Source: Falsirhodobacter algicola
Lineage (GTDB): Bacteria; Pseudomonadota; Alphaproteobacteria; Rhodobacterales; Rhodobacteraceae
NCBI RefSeq assembly: GCF_018279165.1
Contig: NZ_CP047291.1
Span: 62,001-126,000 of the forward strand
Direction: 5' to 3'
DNA: 64,000 nt
The position numbers were made by a program, and so were the translations under genes. Within the stretch, counting starts at the first letter, position 1; each line of letters starts with the position of its first letter. The notes beneath the pieces were generated by a model. It had not been told where the DNA came from. It did no database searches and worked only from the letters and a program-made list of their open reading frames with translations. This document shows, piece by piece, positions 34,249 to 43,376 of this stretch.

Positions 34249-37200
34249 CGCCGCCCTCTGATTTGGCGCGGGCGGCGCGGTCCTTGTCGAGCAGTTCGGT
34301 CAGCGCGGTATCGAGCCGATCGAGCGCGGCGGCCGGTGTGCGGAACCAGTCCGTGGACCAGACGCGCAGGATCGACCAGCCCAGCCCCTCCAGCACGGCC
34401 TGACGGATGCGGTCCCGGTCCCGCGCCGTGGCCGAGGAGTGATAGGCCGCCCCGTCGCATTCCACGCCCGCAAGCCATGCGCCCGCCCGGTCCGGGTGGC
34501 GCACGCCTAGGTCGATGCGGAAGCCCGACACGCCGATCTGCGTGCGCACGTCCCAGCCGCGCGCGGCCAGCGCATCGCGCACCGCTTCTTCGAACGGGGA
34601 ATCGGCCGGGCCGACCGATCCGGCATCCTGCGCCGCCAGCGCCACCGCCCCCCGCGCCGCATAATCGAGGAACGCCTTCAGATCCGCCACGCCCCGCGCC
34701 CGGCTGCGCGACAGATCGATCTGATCGGCATCGAGCGAGGCGAAGACATGCAGTTCCGCCCGCGCCCGCGTGACCGCGACGTTCAACCGCTTCTCGCCGC
34801 CTTCGGCGTTCATCGCGCCGAAGTTCATGGTGATCTTGCCCGCCATATCCGGCCCGAAGGTGACGGAGAACAGCATCACATCGCGTTCGTCCCCCTGAAT
34901 GTTTTCGAGGTTCTTGACGATCACCGGCTCCTCCCGCTCATCGGCGAAGAACCATTCGAGGTCGGGTTCGGCCTTGCGTGCGGCGTCCAGCAAATCGAGG
35001 ATCAGCCCCTGCTGCTGCACGTTGAAGGTGATGACGCCCAGCGTCGGACGGTCCGCCTCCGGCAGGGTCAGCCATTCGGTCAGCCGGTCGCGGATGAAGG
35101 CCGCGACGGCGCGCGCCTCTTCGGGGTTGGTCGCACCGCCGCCGCGCAGATAGGTGCCGCCGACCCGGTGCAGGCGCACCGCCTCGCCCGTGGCATCGGG
35201 CGAGGGGAAGGTGACGAGCCGCCCGTCGTAATAGGCGTGGTTGGAAAAGGCGATCAGCGCCTCGTCCCGGCTGCGGTAATGCCAGTTCAGCCGCTGCACC
35301 GGCACGCCCGCCGCGCTCACCTCGTCGAGGATGGAGGGCATGTCCCGCTCGTGGCCGGGCAGGGGGGTGTCCTCCTCCTCTCCGTCCTCGGTGCTGCGGC
35401 CGAAGAAATTGGTGGGCGGCAGCTGTTTGGGATCGCCGACGATGATCGCCTGCCGCCCGCGGGCGATGGCCCCGATCGCATCCCATGTGGAGATTTGCGA
35501 GGCTTCGTCGAAGATCACCAGATCGAACTGCGCCTGACCGGGCGGCAGGAATTGCGCCACCGACAGCGGCGACATCAGCACACAGGGCGCCAGCGCCGGG
35601 AAATGTTCGGGCATGTCCGAAATCAGGCTGCGGATCGCCACGCTGGGCCGCGTCAGGCCAAGCTGGTGGCGCAGCATTCCCAGTTCGGAATTGCGCGGCA
35701 CCGCATCGCGCGCGGGCAGGGTGTTGCCGAGGCGGCGCATCACCTCGGCGGGGGCGAGGTCCGCCAAGGCCGCATCGAGCGCGCGGAACCGTTCGATCAG
35801 CGCATCGTGCTGCCAATGGGCGAAACCGCGCAGTTCGGGTTCGGCATCCATGGCAAGGCGCACCCACCACGCGGCATAGGCCCGCTCGAACGCGGTTTCG
35901 GCGGGCAGGGACAGATCGCCCCGCTCCAGCGCCTCCACCAAGGGGCCGAGGCCTTGGGCTTCGGCCTCGGTGCGGGTGCGGCGCCATTTCAGCCAATCCA
36001 CGAAGCGCGGGCGCAGGCGTTCCAGCGCATCCAAGAGATCCTCCGCCTCGGCGCCGCCGGGGGCCAGACCGCCAAGGGCGGCAAAGCGCAGGCGGGCCTC
36101 CTCGGCGCGGGCATCGGCCTCGGTCAGGCGGGCGATGAGGGGCTGAAGATCGCCGCCGCCCGCCTCCAACAGGGCCGCGCGCCGGGCCGGATCGAGGGCA
36201 AGGCCCGCCATGCGCAGCCGCCGTTCGGCCACCAAGAGCGTGTCGGCGGCATCGAGGATCGCGGCAAGGCGAGCCGGATCGCTCGTCTCGCCGTCATGGG
36301 GCAGGAGGCCGGGCGCGGCAAGGCGCGTGCGCGCGCGCAGCAATTGGCGCAAGGCGTCCAGATCGCGGGCGGGATCGGCCGTGCCCTCGGCGGCATAGCT
36401 TTGCAAGAGCTTGCGCACGCGCCCACGCGCCATGCCGGCAAAGGGCCAGATCTTCCCCTCGGCGCCGCGCCAGTCGAGATCGAGCGTGTCCAGCGGAATA
36501 TCGGCCAGCCGGTCGTCGGGATAACGCGCGGCCATGGCGCTGCGGGCGCGGCGGGCGGCGTCCAAGGCGGCGGTCAGCGCGGCAAGCTCGCCGCGCGCGG
36601 TGTCGGGATCGCGCAGGACGGCTTCGGGAATGGCGGGCGCACCCAGCCGGGCGCGGGCCAGCCGGTCGATCGCGGCGGCGCCAGCGGCGTCCGGTGCCTC
36701 GAAGCCGAGGCGCCGGGCGAATTCGGTGCGCGCGGCGCGGCCTTCGCCTTGGGCGGCGCGCAGGGCACGGGCGGCCTCGAGGAAGGCATCTTCCCAGCCG
36801 AAGGACCATTCACCCCCGTCCAGCATCGACAAGGGCCCCGCGGGATCGAGATCGGCGACGATGCGGTGCTGCGCCCCCAGCTCGCGCGCCAGATCGCGCA
36901 GCGCGCGCCAGCCCTCGGCATCATGGGCGTCCTTATGGGCAAAGCGCAGCGCAAAGCCCGAGCCCCCCGCCGCCACCTTGCCGATGGCCTGAAACACGCT
37001 GAACCCCTGCGTGCCGGGGCGGTGAAGCGCGGCGACATAGGCGTTCAGTTGATCGCGGGCGATGCGCAGATCGCCCCCGACGCGCACCCATTCCTCGGGG
37101 GCGGCGCGGCTGGCGCGGTCCCATGAACGGCCAAGCTGCGTCAGCACCGATTTGCGGTCGGCCTTGCTCGAATGCAGTTCCAGCACGGCATCGGCCAGCC

Positions 37201-39415
37201 CGAGCCGTTGCAGGCGGCGATGCACCACATCCAGCGCGGCCGATTTCTCGGCCACGAAAAGGACGGTGCGCCCCCGGCCCAACTGATCGGCGATGATGTT
37301 GGTGATGGTCTGGCTCTTGCCGGTGCCGGGCGGGCCGATCAGCACGAAATCGCGCCCTTCGGCGGCGGCCAGAACGGCGGCGAGTTGCGAGCTGTCGGCG
37401 GCCAGCGGCGCAAGGATGTCGGTGGGCGCGTGGCGGCGGTCCACATCGGCGGGCTGGGGCATCGGCCCGTCGTCGCGGCGGAACCCTTCGGAGGGGTTGT
37501 CGACCAGATGCGCGACGAGAGGGCTTTCGCGCAACTGCTCGGTCCGGTCCACGAGGTCCTTCCACATCAAGAACTTCGCGAAGGAGAAGGTGGAGAGCGC
37601 GCAATCCTCCACCACCTCGAAGCCCGGAACGTCGCGCACCCGCTGACGCATGATCTCGAAGATGCGGGGAATGTCGAGGCCGGCGGCGTCGCGCGGCAAT
37701 TCGCCTTCGAGTTCGGGGATGCGCAGTTCGAAATCGCGCTTCAGCATCTCCAGCAGGGTGAAGTTCAGACGCGCCTCATCCTCGATCAGGCCGAGGCGGA
37801 AATCGGAGGTGGCGGCGCGGCGTTCCAGCTTCACCGGCAACAGCAGAAGCGGCGCGCGGCAGATGCGGGCGTCCGCGCCCGCCCGTGTCCAGCGCAGGAA
37901 ACCTGCGGCCAGGAACAGCGTATTGGTGCCGCCCTCGGACAGATCGCTGCGCGCCTTGCGGTAGAGTTCCGTCAGCCGCGCGGTCATGTCCTTTTCGGTC
38001 AGCGGCACGGCCAGTTGGCCGCGGCTGAGCGCCTCGGTCGCCAGATCGCGCAGGGCGCGTTGCGCCTCCTCGGGGGGCAGATCGCGGCCTGCGAGGATAT
38101 TCTCGTCCTTCAGCGCCAGAAGGCGCAGCTGCGTGCCGCCGGCCAGACGATCCTCGGCGGCGGCGATGTCGGGGCAGGTCAGCGGCACCGCCCCCCGCGT
38201 TTCCTTGAAGTTCAGAAGGCGGTTCATCAGCGACAGATCCAGCAGCTTGCGCTGCCAGCGTTCGATCCGGCCAAGGGGGGTGGCGGGCGTTTCGTCCACC
38301 ACCGCGCCCGGCAGCGCCCCCAGATCGAGGGGGCGGGGCAGGGCGGCGGGCGCGGCCTCGTCGGCGGCGTTCGGATCGGTGTCTTCGGCGGCGCGGTGGC
38401 TGGCCATGGGGCGGATGCGCGCGGCGCGGGCGCGGTTGATGTCCACCGCGCAGAGGAAGGCGTGTTCCTGCGCCTCGGCCAGACGGTCGCGCCCGGCCTC
38501 AGCGGCTTCGGCAAGGCCGATGGCGGGGCGATGCGTCAGCAGCGTGGTCTCCAGCGGCACGAATTCGCGCAGCGTCGCGGCCTTGCGCACGGCCACGACA
38601 TCCGGCTCCACCAGCCGTCCGAAATCGCGCGGCATCAGCCAGACGCCGACCCATGCATGGCCTTCGGCAAAGAGGACGGCCGTGTTCAGGCCCGCCGCCT
38701 CGAAGGCGGCGGCCAGCAGAAGGCTGCTGTCGAGGCAGGTCGCCAGCCCTTCGGCGGCGATGCGTTCGGGGTCGCGGATCTTCTGGCCGCGCGCCTCGAA
38801 CGAGGCGGGGGGAACGGCATAGGAAAGGCCCATCCCCGTTGCCGCCGACCAGATCGCCCCCGCCACCATCCACACCCGCGCCGGATCGCCCGAGGCATAG
38901 CCGTCCAGCGCGCCGGACCGGCCCGTCGCCTCCAGAAGGCGGGCGGCCTCTTTCAGAAGGCGGGCGATGGCGGGTTGATTGGGCGAGACGAAGGCCGCGA
39001 CCAGCGTTTCCATTTCCGCAAGGCCGCCCCATTCGTCGCGGGCCAGCATCTCGATCGGGTGGGTTTGGGTGAGGTCCGCCTGCCCCTCGGCGGTGATGCG
39101 AAGCGAGAGGCGGCCGATCTCCGCCTCGTTCAGCCCGCCGAGGATCGCAGGGTCGAGGGGGGTTTCCAGATCGGCGATCTCGATGCGGGCGCCGGGGGCG
39201 ATGCGGTCGATGCGCCATGTGCGCGGGCGCAGGATCGGCGGATCGGCGGTCAGCGTCAGGGCCACGCCCTCGACGCGGTCCGCGCCGGTGTTTTCCACCG
39301 ACAGGCCGCGCAGCACCGACACGCCGTTCTGCGCCGAGGCGAAGTTGACCTGCCCCGCCGGTGCCAGCGTCACGGCCAGCGTGGAGGGAAGGGGGGCGTC
39401 GGGCAGGTCGGTCAT
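34241..39415 (-). CDS. DUF4011-SF1 helicase-nuclease protein (Hhe-type antiphage candidate)
   Basis: 1724-residue protein. In order: an N-terminal beta-rich region; a transglutaminase-like segment with Cys227 in GLATCLDSSLLLA and His253 in AEGHAWVGVW; a DUF4011 region (RKLLDLSLMNRLLNF, residues about 389-403, to NTLFLAAGFLRW); superfamily 1 helicase motifs with Walker A GPPGTGKS (about 694-701), DEASQIS near 1303 and VGDPKQLPPT; a late helicase half with NVAVTRARAELHV; and a C-terminal Vsr/MTES_1575-like nuclease (FRIDLGVRHP and VECDGAAYHS, about 1632-1660). The layout matches the single-protein DUF4011-helicase-Vsr antiphage family (Hhe). The start at 39415 (MTDLPDAPLP) avoids about 90 low-complexity codons; its ribosome site is weak. 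No partner genes are evident. Confidence 0.85.
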   Translation of the reverse strand: MTDLPDAPLPSTLAVTLAPAGQVNFASAQNGVSVLRGLSVENTGADRVEGVALTLTADPPILRPRTWRIDRIAPGARIEIADLETPLDPAILGGLNEAEIGRLSLRITAEGQADLTQTHPIEMLARDEWGGLAEMETLVAAFVSPNQPAIARLLKEAARLLEATGRSGALDGYASGDPARVWMVAGAIWSAATGMGLSYAVPPASFEARGQKIRDPERIAAEGLATCLDSSLLLAAAFEAAGLNTAVLFAEGHAWVGVWLMPRDFGRLVEPDVVAVRKAATLREFVPLETTLLTHRPAIGLAEAAEAGRDRLAEAQEHAFLCAVDINRARAARIRPMASHRAAEDTDPNAADEAAPAALPRPLDLGALPGAVVDETPATPLGRIERWQRKLLDLSLMNRLLNFKETRGAVPLTCPDIAAAEDRLAGGTQLRLLALKDENILAGRDLPPEEAQRALRDLATEALSRGQLAVPLTEKDMTARLTELYRKARSDLSEGGTNTLFLAAGFLRWTRAGADARICRAPLLLLPVKLERRAATSDFRLGLIEDEARLNFTLLEMLKRDFELRIPELEGELPRDAAGLDIPRIFEIMRQRVRDVPGFEVVEDCALSTFSFAKFLMWKDLVDRTEQLRESPLVAHLVDNPSEGFRRDDGPMPQPADVDRRHAPTDILAPLAADSSQLAAVLAAAEGRDFVLIGPPGTGKSQTITNIIADQLGRGRTVLFVAEKSAALDVVHRRLQRLGLADAVLELHSSKADRKSVLTQLGRSWDRASRAAPEEWVRVGGDLRIARDQLNAYVAALHRPGTQGFSVFQAIGKVAAGGSGFALRFAHKDAHDAEGWRALRDLARELGAQHRIVADLDPAGPLSMLDGGEWSFGWEDAFLEAARALRAAQGEGRAARTEFARRLGFEAPDAAGAAAIDRLARARLGAPAIPEAVLRDPDTARGELAALTAALDAARRARSAMAARYPDDRLADIPLDTLDLDWRGAEGKIWPFAGMARGRVRKLLQSYAAEGTADPARDLDALRQLLRARTRLAAPGLLPHDGETSDPARLAAILDAADTLLVAERRLRMAGLALDPARRAALLEAGGGDLQPLIARLTEADARAEEARLRFAALGGLAPGGAEAEDLLDALERLRPRFVDWLKWRRTRTEAEAQGLGPLVEALERGDLSLPAETAFERAYAAWWVRLAMDAEPELRGFAHWQHDALIERFRALDAALADLAPAEVMRRLGNTLPARDAVPRNSELGMLRHQLGLTRPSVAIRSLISDMPEHFPALAPCVLMSPLSVAQFLPPGQAQFDLVIFDEASQISTWDAIGAIARGRQAIIVGDPKQLPPTNFFGRSTEDGEEEDTPLPGHERDMPSILDEVSAAGVPVQRLNWHYRSRDEALIAFSNHAYYDGRLVTFPSPDATGEAVRLHRVGGTYLRGGGATNPEEARAVAAFIRDRLTEWLTLPEADRPTLGVITFNVQQQGLILDLLDAARKAEPDLEWFFADEREEPVIVKNLENIQGDERDVMLFSVTFGPDMAGKITMNFGAMNAEGGEKRLNVAVTRARAELHVFASLDADQIDLSRSRARGVADLKAFLDYAARGAVALAAQDAGSVGPADSPFEEAVRDALAARGWDVRTQIGVSGFRIDLGVRHPDRAGAWLAGVECDGAAYHSSATARDRDRIRQAVLEGLGWSILRVWSTDWFRTPAAALDRLDTALTELLDKDRAARAKSEGGEN

Positions 39416-39777
39416 CGGGGTCTTTCGGGGAGCGGTGAAGGGGGCGGTCCTGCCGAAGGGGGGGCGGGATGCGGGGGGACGGGAGGGGCGCGCGTTCAGC
39501 GCAGGGCGGCCGGACAGGGACCGCGCGCGGCATGGCCGCCATCCGCGGCCGCGGACGGTCCGGGCCGAGGATCGACGGAGGATGAGAGCCGAAACGCCAA
39601 GAAGCACCGGGGTCCATGTTGCCGGGGCACTATCGGAAGAATGGCGTCCGGCCACAAGGGAATTCGCGCGCCTCCATGACATTTCGTGTCATGGTTCGGC
39701 AAGGGCCCGCCGGTCCGGCATTTGCGGTTGCATGGCCGCGCGCCCCGCGCCATCGTCCGCCCCAAGGGGGAACAGGG
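39416..39777. other. 362-base divergent intergenic region with a G-rich block and an operator-like palindrome
   Basis: This gap separates the helicase-nuclease gene from kduD. On the + strand, 39458-39488 has five G-runs (7, 3, 6, 3 and 4 Gs) split by 1-4 bases, which fits a G-quadruplex motif. At 39674-39694, CCATGACA and TGTCATGG flank TTTCG as a perfect 8-bp inverted repeat. No gene is seen. Confidence 0.6.
39674..39694. promoter_or_regulatory. Operator-like inverted repeat upstream of kduD
   Basis: Perfect 8-bp arms CCATGACA (39674-39681) and TGTCATGG (39687-39694) around the five bases TTTCG, 83 bases before the kduD start. The form suits a dimeric repressor of the GntR, LacI or IclR type controlling kduD-kdgK. 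The regulator is not identified. Confidence 0.5.
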
Positions 39778-40518
39778 ATGAGCGCATTTTCACTCTCGGG
39801 CCGCAGGGCCCTCGTCACCGGCGCGAATGCCGGGATCGGACAGGCGATCGCGGTGGCGCTGGCGCGTGCGGGGGCCGAGGTCGTCTGCACCGGGCGGCGC
39901 AGTTGCGACGAGACGGTGGCCATGATCGTCGATGCCGGGGGCCGCGCCCATGACCAGCGCGCCGATTTCGCCGATCCGATGGCGGGGGCGGCGCTGTTCG
40001 ACGGTGCGCCGGTCGATATCCTCGTGAACAATGCCGGCATCATCCGCCGCGCCGACAGCACCGATTTCACCGAGGCCGATTGGGATGCGGTGATGGATGT
40101 GAACCTGAAGGCGGTGTTCTTCACCAGTCAGGCCTTTGCGCGGGCGGTGATCGCGCGGGGCGGGGCGGGCAAGATCGTCAACATCGCCTCGCTCCTGTCG
40201 TTTCAGGGCGGGATCCGCGTTCCGTCCTATACGGCGGCCAAGCATGGCGTGGCGGGGCTGACGAAGATCCTCGCCAACGAATGGGCCGGGCAGGGCATCA
40301 ACGTGAACGCCATCGCCCCCGGCTATATCGCCACCGCCAATACCGAGGCGCTGCGGGCCGATCCCGACCGCTCCCGCGCGATTCTAGAGCGTATTCCCGC
40401 AGGTCGCTGGGGCCGCCCGGAGGACATCGCCGAAAGCGCGGTTTTCCTGGCCGCGCCCGCGTCGGACTATGTCTCGGGGGCGGTGCTGAACGTCGATGGC
40501 GGCTGGATGGCGCGCTGA
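39778..40518 (+). CDS. kduD: 2-deoxy-D-gluconate 3-dehydrogenase / KduD-type SDR
   Basis: 246-residue classical SDR: cofactor loop LVTGANAGIGQAIAVAL, LVNNAGIIRRADSTDF, catalytic Ser in VNIASLLSFQGGIRVPSY, TAAKHG for Tyr/Lys, and the C-terminus SGAVLNVDGGWMAR. NNAGIIRR with the SFQGGIRVPSYTAAKHGVAGLTK block is the pattern of KduD, which interconverts 2,5-diketo-3-deoxygluconate and 2-keto-3-deoxygluconate in uronate breakdown. The next gene is the KDG kinase, supporting this role. The ATG follows GGAACAGGG; earlier in-frame ATGs would add unlike sequence. A related function, 2-deoxygluconate dehydrogenase, cannot be excluded. Confidence 0.85.
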   Translation: MSAFSLSGRRALVTGANAGIGQAIAVALARAGAEVVCTGRRSCDETVAMIVDAGGRAHDQRADFADPMAGAALFDGAPVDILVNNAGIIRRADSTDFTEADWDAVMDVNLKAVFFTSQAFARAVIARGGAGKIVNIASLLSFQGGIRVPSYTAAKHGVAGLTKILANEWAGQGINVNAIAPGYIATANTEALRADPDRSRAILERIPAGRWGRPEDIAESAVFLAAPASDYVSGAVLNVDGGWMAR

Positions 40519-40638
40519 GGGCGCCCGGCGCTTGACCCCGCGCGCCGGAGCCGTGAAGGTCGGCGCAGCGAAATCGCGCCCGGTGGGCGCGCGGCCGGGG
40601 CATGGCGCCCGCGGCCGGTTGAGGAGGAAGACGACCCC

Positions 40639-41523
40639 ATGAAGATCCTATCCATCGGCGAGTGCATGATCGAGCTGGCCGGAACAGGCACGCCCGAACA
40701 GTGGCGCAGCGGCTTTGCGGGCGACACGTTCAACACCGCATGGCACCTGCGCCGCCAGCTTCCGGCCGACTGGGTGGTGGAATACTTCACCAGCGTCGGC
40801 CGCGACCCGCGTTCGGAGGCGATGCTGGCCTTCATGGCCGCGGCGGGGCTGGAGACGGGGCAGATCCTGCGCCATCCGACCCGCGTTCCGGGCCTCTATA
40901 TGATCGATCTGGACGGGGGGGAGCGCAGCTTCACCTATTGGCGCGACAATTCGGCCGCGCGCTGCCTTGCCGACGATGCCGAGGCGCTGAACGCCGCGAT
41001 CGGCGGGGCGGATGTCGTCTATGTCTCCGGGATCACGCTCGCGATCCTGCCCGAAGCGGGGCTGCGCACCCTTCTGGACGCGCTGGATGCCGCGCCGGGG
41101 CATGTGGTGTTCGATCCGAACCTGCGCCCGCGCCTCTGGGCCTCGGCCGAACGCATGTGCGCCGTCATCACCGAGGCGGCGTCCCGCGCCCGCACCGTCC
41201 TGCCCAGCTTCGACGACGAGGCGTCGTTCTTCGGCGATGCCACCCCCGAGGCGACGGCGGACCGTTACCTCGCGCTCGGCGCGCAGGAGGTGCTGGTGAA
41301 GAATGGCGGCGGCGCGATGATCCTTGCCACCCCCGAGGGGCGGCAGTCGATCGCGGGGCTGGAGCGGCTGGCCCCGGTGGATACGACCGGCGCGGGCGAC
41401 AGCTTCAACGCGGGGTATCTGGCCGCGCGCCTGACGGGCGCCTCGGCCGAAGAGGCGGCTCGCAAGGGCCATGCCGTCGCAAGCCGCGTGGTGATGGGGC
41501 ACGGCGCACTCGTCGCGGTGTGA
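40639..41523 (+). CDS. kdgK: 2-dehydro-3-deoxygluconokinase (KDG kinase)
   Basis: 294-residue PfkB/ribokinase-type sugar kinase that would phosphorylate KDG to KDPG. The N-terminal MKILSIGECMIELA, the substrate region FAGDTFNTAWHLRRQL, YFTSVGRDPRSE, VFDPNLRPRLW, and the C-terminal catalytic DTTGAGDSFNAGYLAARL with its base Asp are characteristic of KdgK. It lies 120 bases after kduD on the same strand. Together they feed the Entner-Doudoroff aldolase step, whose gene is not in this window. GAGGAGGAAG precedes the ATG. Confidence 0.93.
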   Translation: MKILSIGECMIELAGTGTPEQWRSGFAGDTFNTAWHLRRQLPADWVVEYFTSVGRDPRSEAMLAFMAAAGLETGQILRHPTRVPGLYMIDLDGGERSFTYWRDNSAARCLADDAEALNAAIGGADVVYVSGITLAILPEAGLRTLLDALDAAPGHVVFDPNLRPRLWASAERMCAVITEAASRARTVLPSFDDEASFFGDATPEATADRYLALGAQEVLVKNGGGAMILATPEGRQSIAGLERLAPVDTTGAGDSFNAGYLAARLTGASAEEAARKGHAVASRVVMGHGALVAV

Positions 41524-41532
41524 CGGCGCGGC

Positions 41533-42561
41533 CTAGCCCCTTTCGGGGGGCGGGCCGTTTCCGGGGCGGCCGCCGGGGGGCGGCTCGGGCGGCATCGCGG
41601 CCGCGTCGCAGATGCCGTCCGCATCCTCCAGCGTGCAGCCCGTCTCGGCGACATGGCATCCGAGGATCGCGTTCGACCCGGCCGTGCCCGCATAATAGCG
41701 GTAGCCCTTGCCCGCGAGGTCGATGCCGTTGCACGCATCGAGCTGGTCCACCAGATCGTCGCGATGGGCCATGATCGGCAGCCCGTCCATCGCGATGCCG
41801 ATCTGCACGTCCTGCGTATCGAGCGCGGCCGTCGCGCCGGGCGCATCGTCCAGGCAATCGGTCACGGCGTGGTAGTGATAGCCGACATGCGGGTTCACAT
41901 GGCCGCCGCAATCGTCGAAGGGCGCGATCGTATGGGCGCCTAGGATATTCTCCAGCGGGGCCGGGCCATCGAGGCGGATGCCGTTCCACGCAAGGCCCGC
42001 ACCGGACAGCGCGGTCGGTTCGGGGCGGTCGGCCATCACCGGCGTCAGCGGGATCACATAGGTGATGGCGGTGTCGTCCGGCAGATAGTCGGGCAGGCAC
42101 TGCACGCAGTAATTGTTGTATTCGGGATCGACATCGGGGCGGGCGGCGGCTTCGCATGCCTCCAGCGTGCCGGTGAAGCGCACGGCCCCGGTGTCGGGAT
42201 CGAAGAGCTGCCATTCGGTATCGCCGTAAAGTTCGGCAAGGCGGGCGATGAAGGCGCCGTCCACATCCTCGGCCTTGCCGTCCACGAACCAGATGCCGCC
42301 CTTGTCCGCGCCGTCGGTGATCTGGGTCGGGCACCACGGGCCGGGGGTATAGGCCTTGGGATCGGGCTTCACCGTGATCCGGAAACAGGTGGTCTGGGTG
42401 CCGCCCGACAGGGTGCAATCGACCTGTTCGGGGCCAGAGACGATCTGCGCCTCGGAAAAGAACGCGGCGATGGCCTGCATCGGATCGTCATGGGCAAGCG
42501 CGGGCATCGCCGCAAGCGCCCCGAGGCAGGTGGCGGCGGCAAGATGGCGAGGGTCGCGCAT
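41533..42561 (-). CDS. Secreted YHYH-domain protein
   Basis: 342-residue protein with a signal peptide (HLAAATCLGALAAMPALA, then HDDP). The YHYH core is present as NPHVGYHYHAVTDCL, followed by IGIAMDGLPIMAHRDD. Paired cysteines (for example NYCVQCLPDY) suggest an oxidised periplasmic or exported protein. The C-terminus is rich in Pro and Gly. YHYH proteins are of uncertain function; metal binding by the His pair is a fair inference. It converges with kdgK, with only nine bases between. Confidence 0.82.
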   Translation of the reverse strand: MRDPRHLAAATCLGALAAMPALAHDDPMQAIAAFFSEAQIVSGPEQVDCTLSGGTQTTCFRITVKPDPKAYTPGPWCPTQITDGADKGGIWFVDGKAEDVDGAFIARLAELYGDTEWQLFDPDTGAVRFTGTLEACEAAARPDVDPEYNNYCVQCLPDYLPDDTAITYVIPLTPVMADRPEPTALSGAGLAWNGIRLDGPAPLENILGAHTIAPFDDCGGHVNPHVGYHYHAVTDCLDDAPGATAALDTQDVQIGIAMDGLPIMAHRDDLVDQLDACNGIDLAGKGYRYYAGTAGSNAILGCHVAETGCTLEDADGICDAAAMPPEPPPGGRPGNGPPPERG

Positions 42562-42650
42562 GGGGCAGGCTCCTGTTCCGATCGGTTCCGGTCATTCTTG
42601 CATCTTACGCAGGAACGGGAAGCATCTGTCGCAACCTGCGGCAGAATGCC

Positions 42651-43235
42651 CTACGGATGGGCCAATTCTTCGGCCAGATCGGCGCAGAGGTCGGCCATGC
42701 GCTGCGGATCGCTTTCCCGCTGGGCCTGAATCTTCAGGCCGAAGATATAGGTCTGGATGCGGCGGGCGATGCGGCCCCGGTCGCTGCCGGGCGGCAGTTC
42801 GCCCAAATCGACGGCGCGGCCGATCGCCTCGGCCAGCACATCCTCGATCCGGTCCAGATGGGCGATGACGAAGGCCTGAAGCGTGCCGTCGCGCGGCACT
42901 TCGAGAAGGCTTTTCACCAGCATGCAGGCCGTGGAGGGACGGTCCGCCGGGTCCAGCACGGCCAGCCCCAGAAGATGCTGGCGCAAAGCCGCGAGCGGCT
43001 GCGGGGCGGCCGCGATGAGGCCGCGCAACTCCGCCTCCATCCGCGCGGCATAGCGGTCGACGGCGGCGCGGAACAGGCCTTCCTTGCTTTGGAACGCGGC
43101 ATAGATGGAGCCGGGGCGCATCGCGAGAACCCCCTCCAGATCCTTGAGCGAGGTCGCATGATAGCCCTTGGCCCAGAAGAGCCGCATCGCAGCTTCCAGC
43201 GCGTCGTCCCTATCGAATGTTGCCATGCGTGCCAT
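42651..43235 (-). CDS. TetR-family transcriptional repressor
   Basis: 194-residue regulator with an N-terminal HTH (DALEAAMRLFWAKGYHATSLKDLEGVL and GSIYAAFQSKEGLFRAAVDRY in short runs) and a C-terminal helical ligand domain with ACMLVKSLLEVPRDG. The sequence matches TetR proteins that control small redox or AhpD-like genes. It diverges from the carboxymuconolactone decarboxylase-family gene, and two strong palindromes lie between them. Two possible starts (43235 and 43226) differ by three residues, and neither has a clear ribosome site. Confidence 0.88.
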   Translation of the reverse strand: MARMATFDRDDALEAAMRLFWAKGYHATSLKDLEGVLAMRPGSIYAAFQSKEGLFRAAVDRYAARMEAELRGLIAAAPQPLAALRQHLLGLAVLDPADRPSTACMLVKSLLEVPRDGTLQAFVIAHLDRIEDVLAEAIGRAVDLGELPPGSDRGRIARRIQTYIFGLKIQAQRESDPQRMADLCADLAEELAHP

Positions 43236-43290
43236 GAGGGGCAGTTTACTCCGAAGCGCGGGCCTTGGACAACCGCATCACGAATAGTTG

Positions 43291-43330
43291 TTGAGCGGTT
43301 GCTCAAGAAAAGACTTGAGCGATCGCTCAA
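43291..43330. promoter_or_regulatory. Tandem TetR-type operators
   Basis: TTGAGCGGTTGCTCAA (43291-43306) and TTGAGCGATCGCTCAA (43315-43330) are two 16-bp palindromes, the second perfect, with centres 24 bases apart. They lie between the TetR gene and the divergent AhpD-like gene, so the repressor probably binds both and controls both directions. Confidence 0.8.
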
Positions 43331-43376
43331 GAAAGTCCACCCTCTGTCCGAACGCATGAAACCGGAAGGAAACGAC

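Noticed and set aside
34748-39679. Long + strand open frames (792 and 835 codons) opposite the helicase-nuclease gene
   Set aside because: Antisense shadows; the - strand product has unmistakable helicase motifs throughout.
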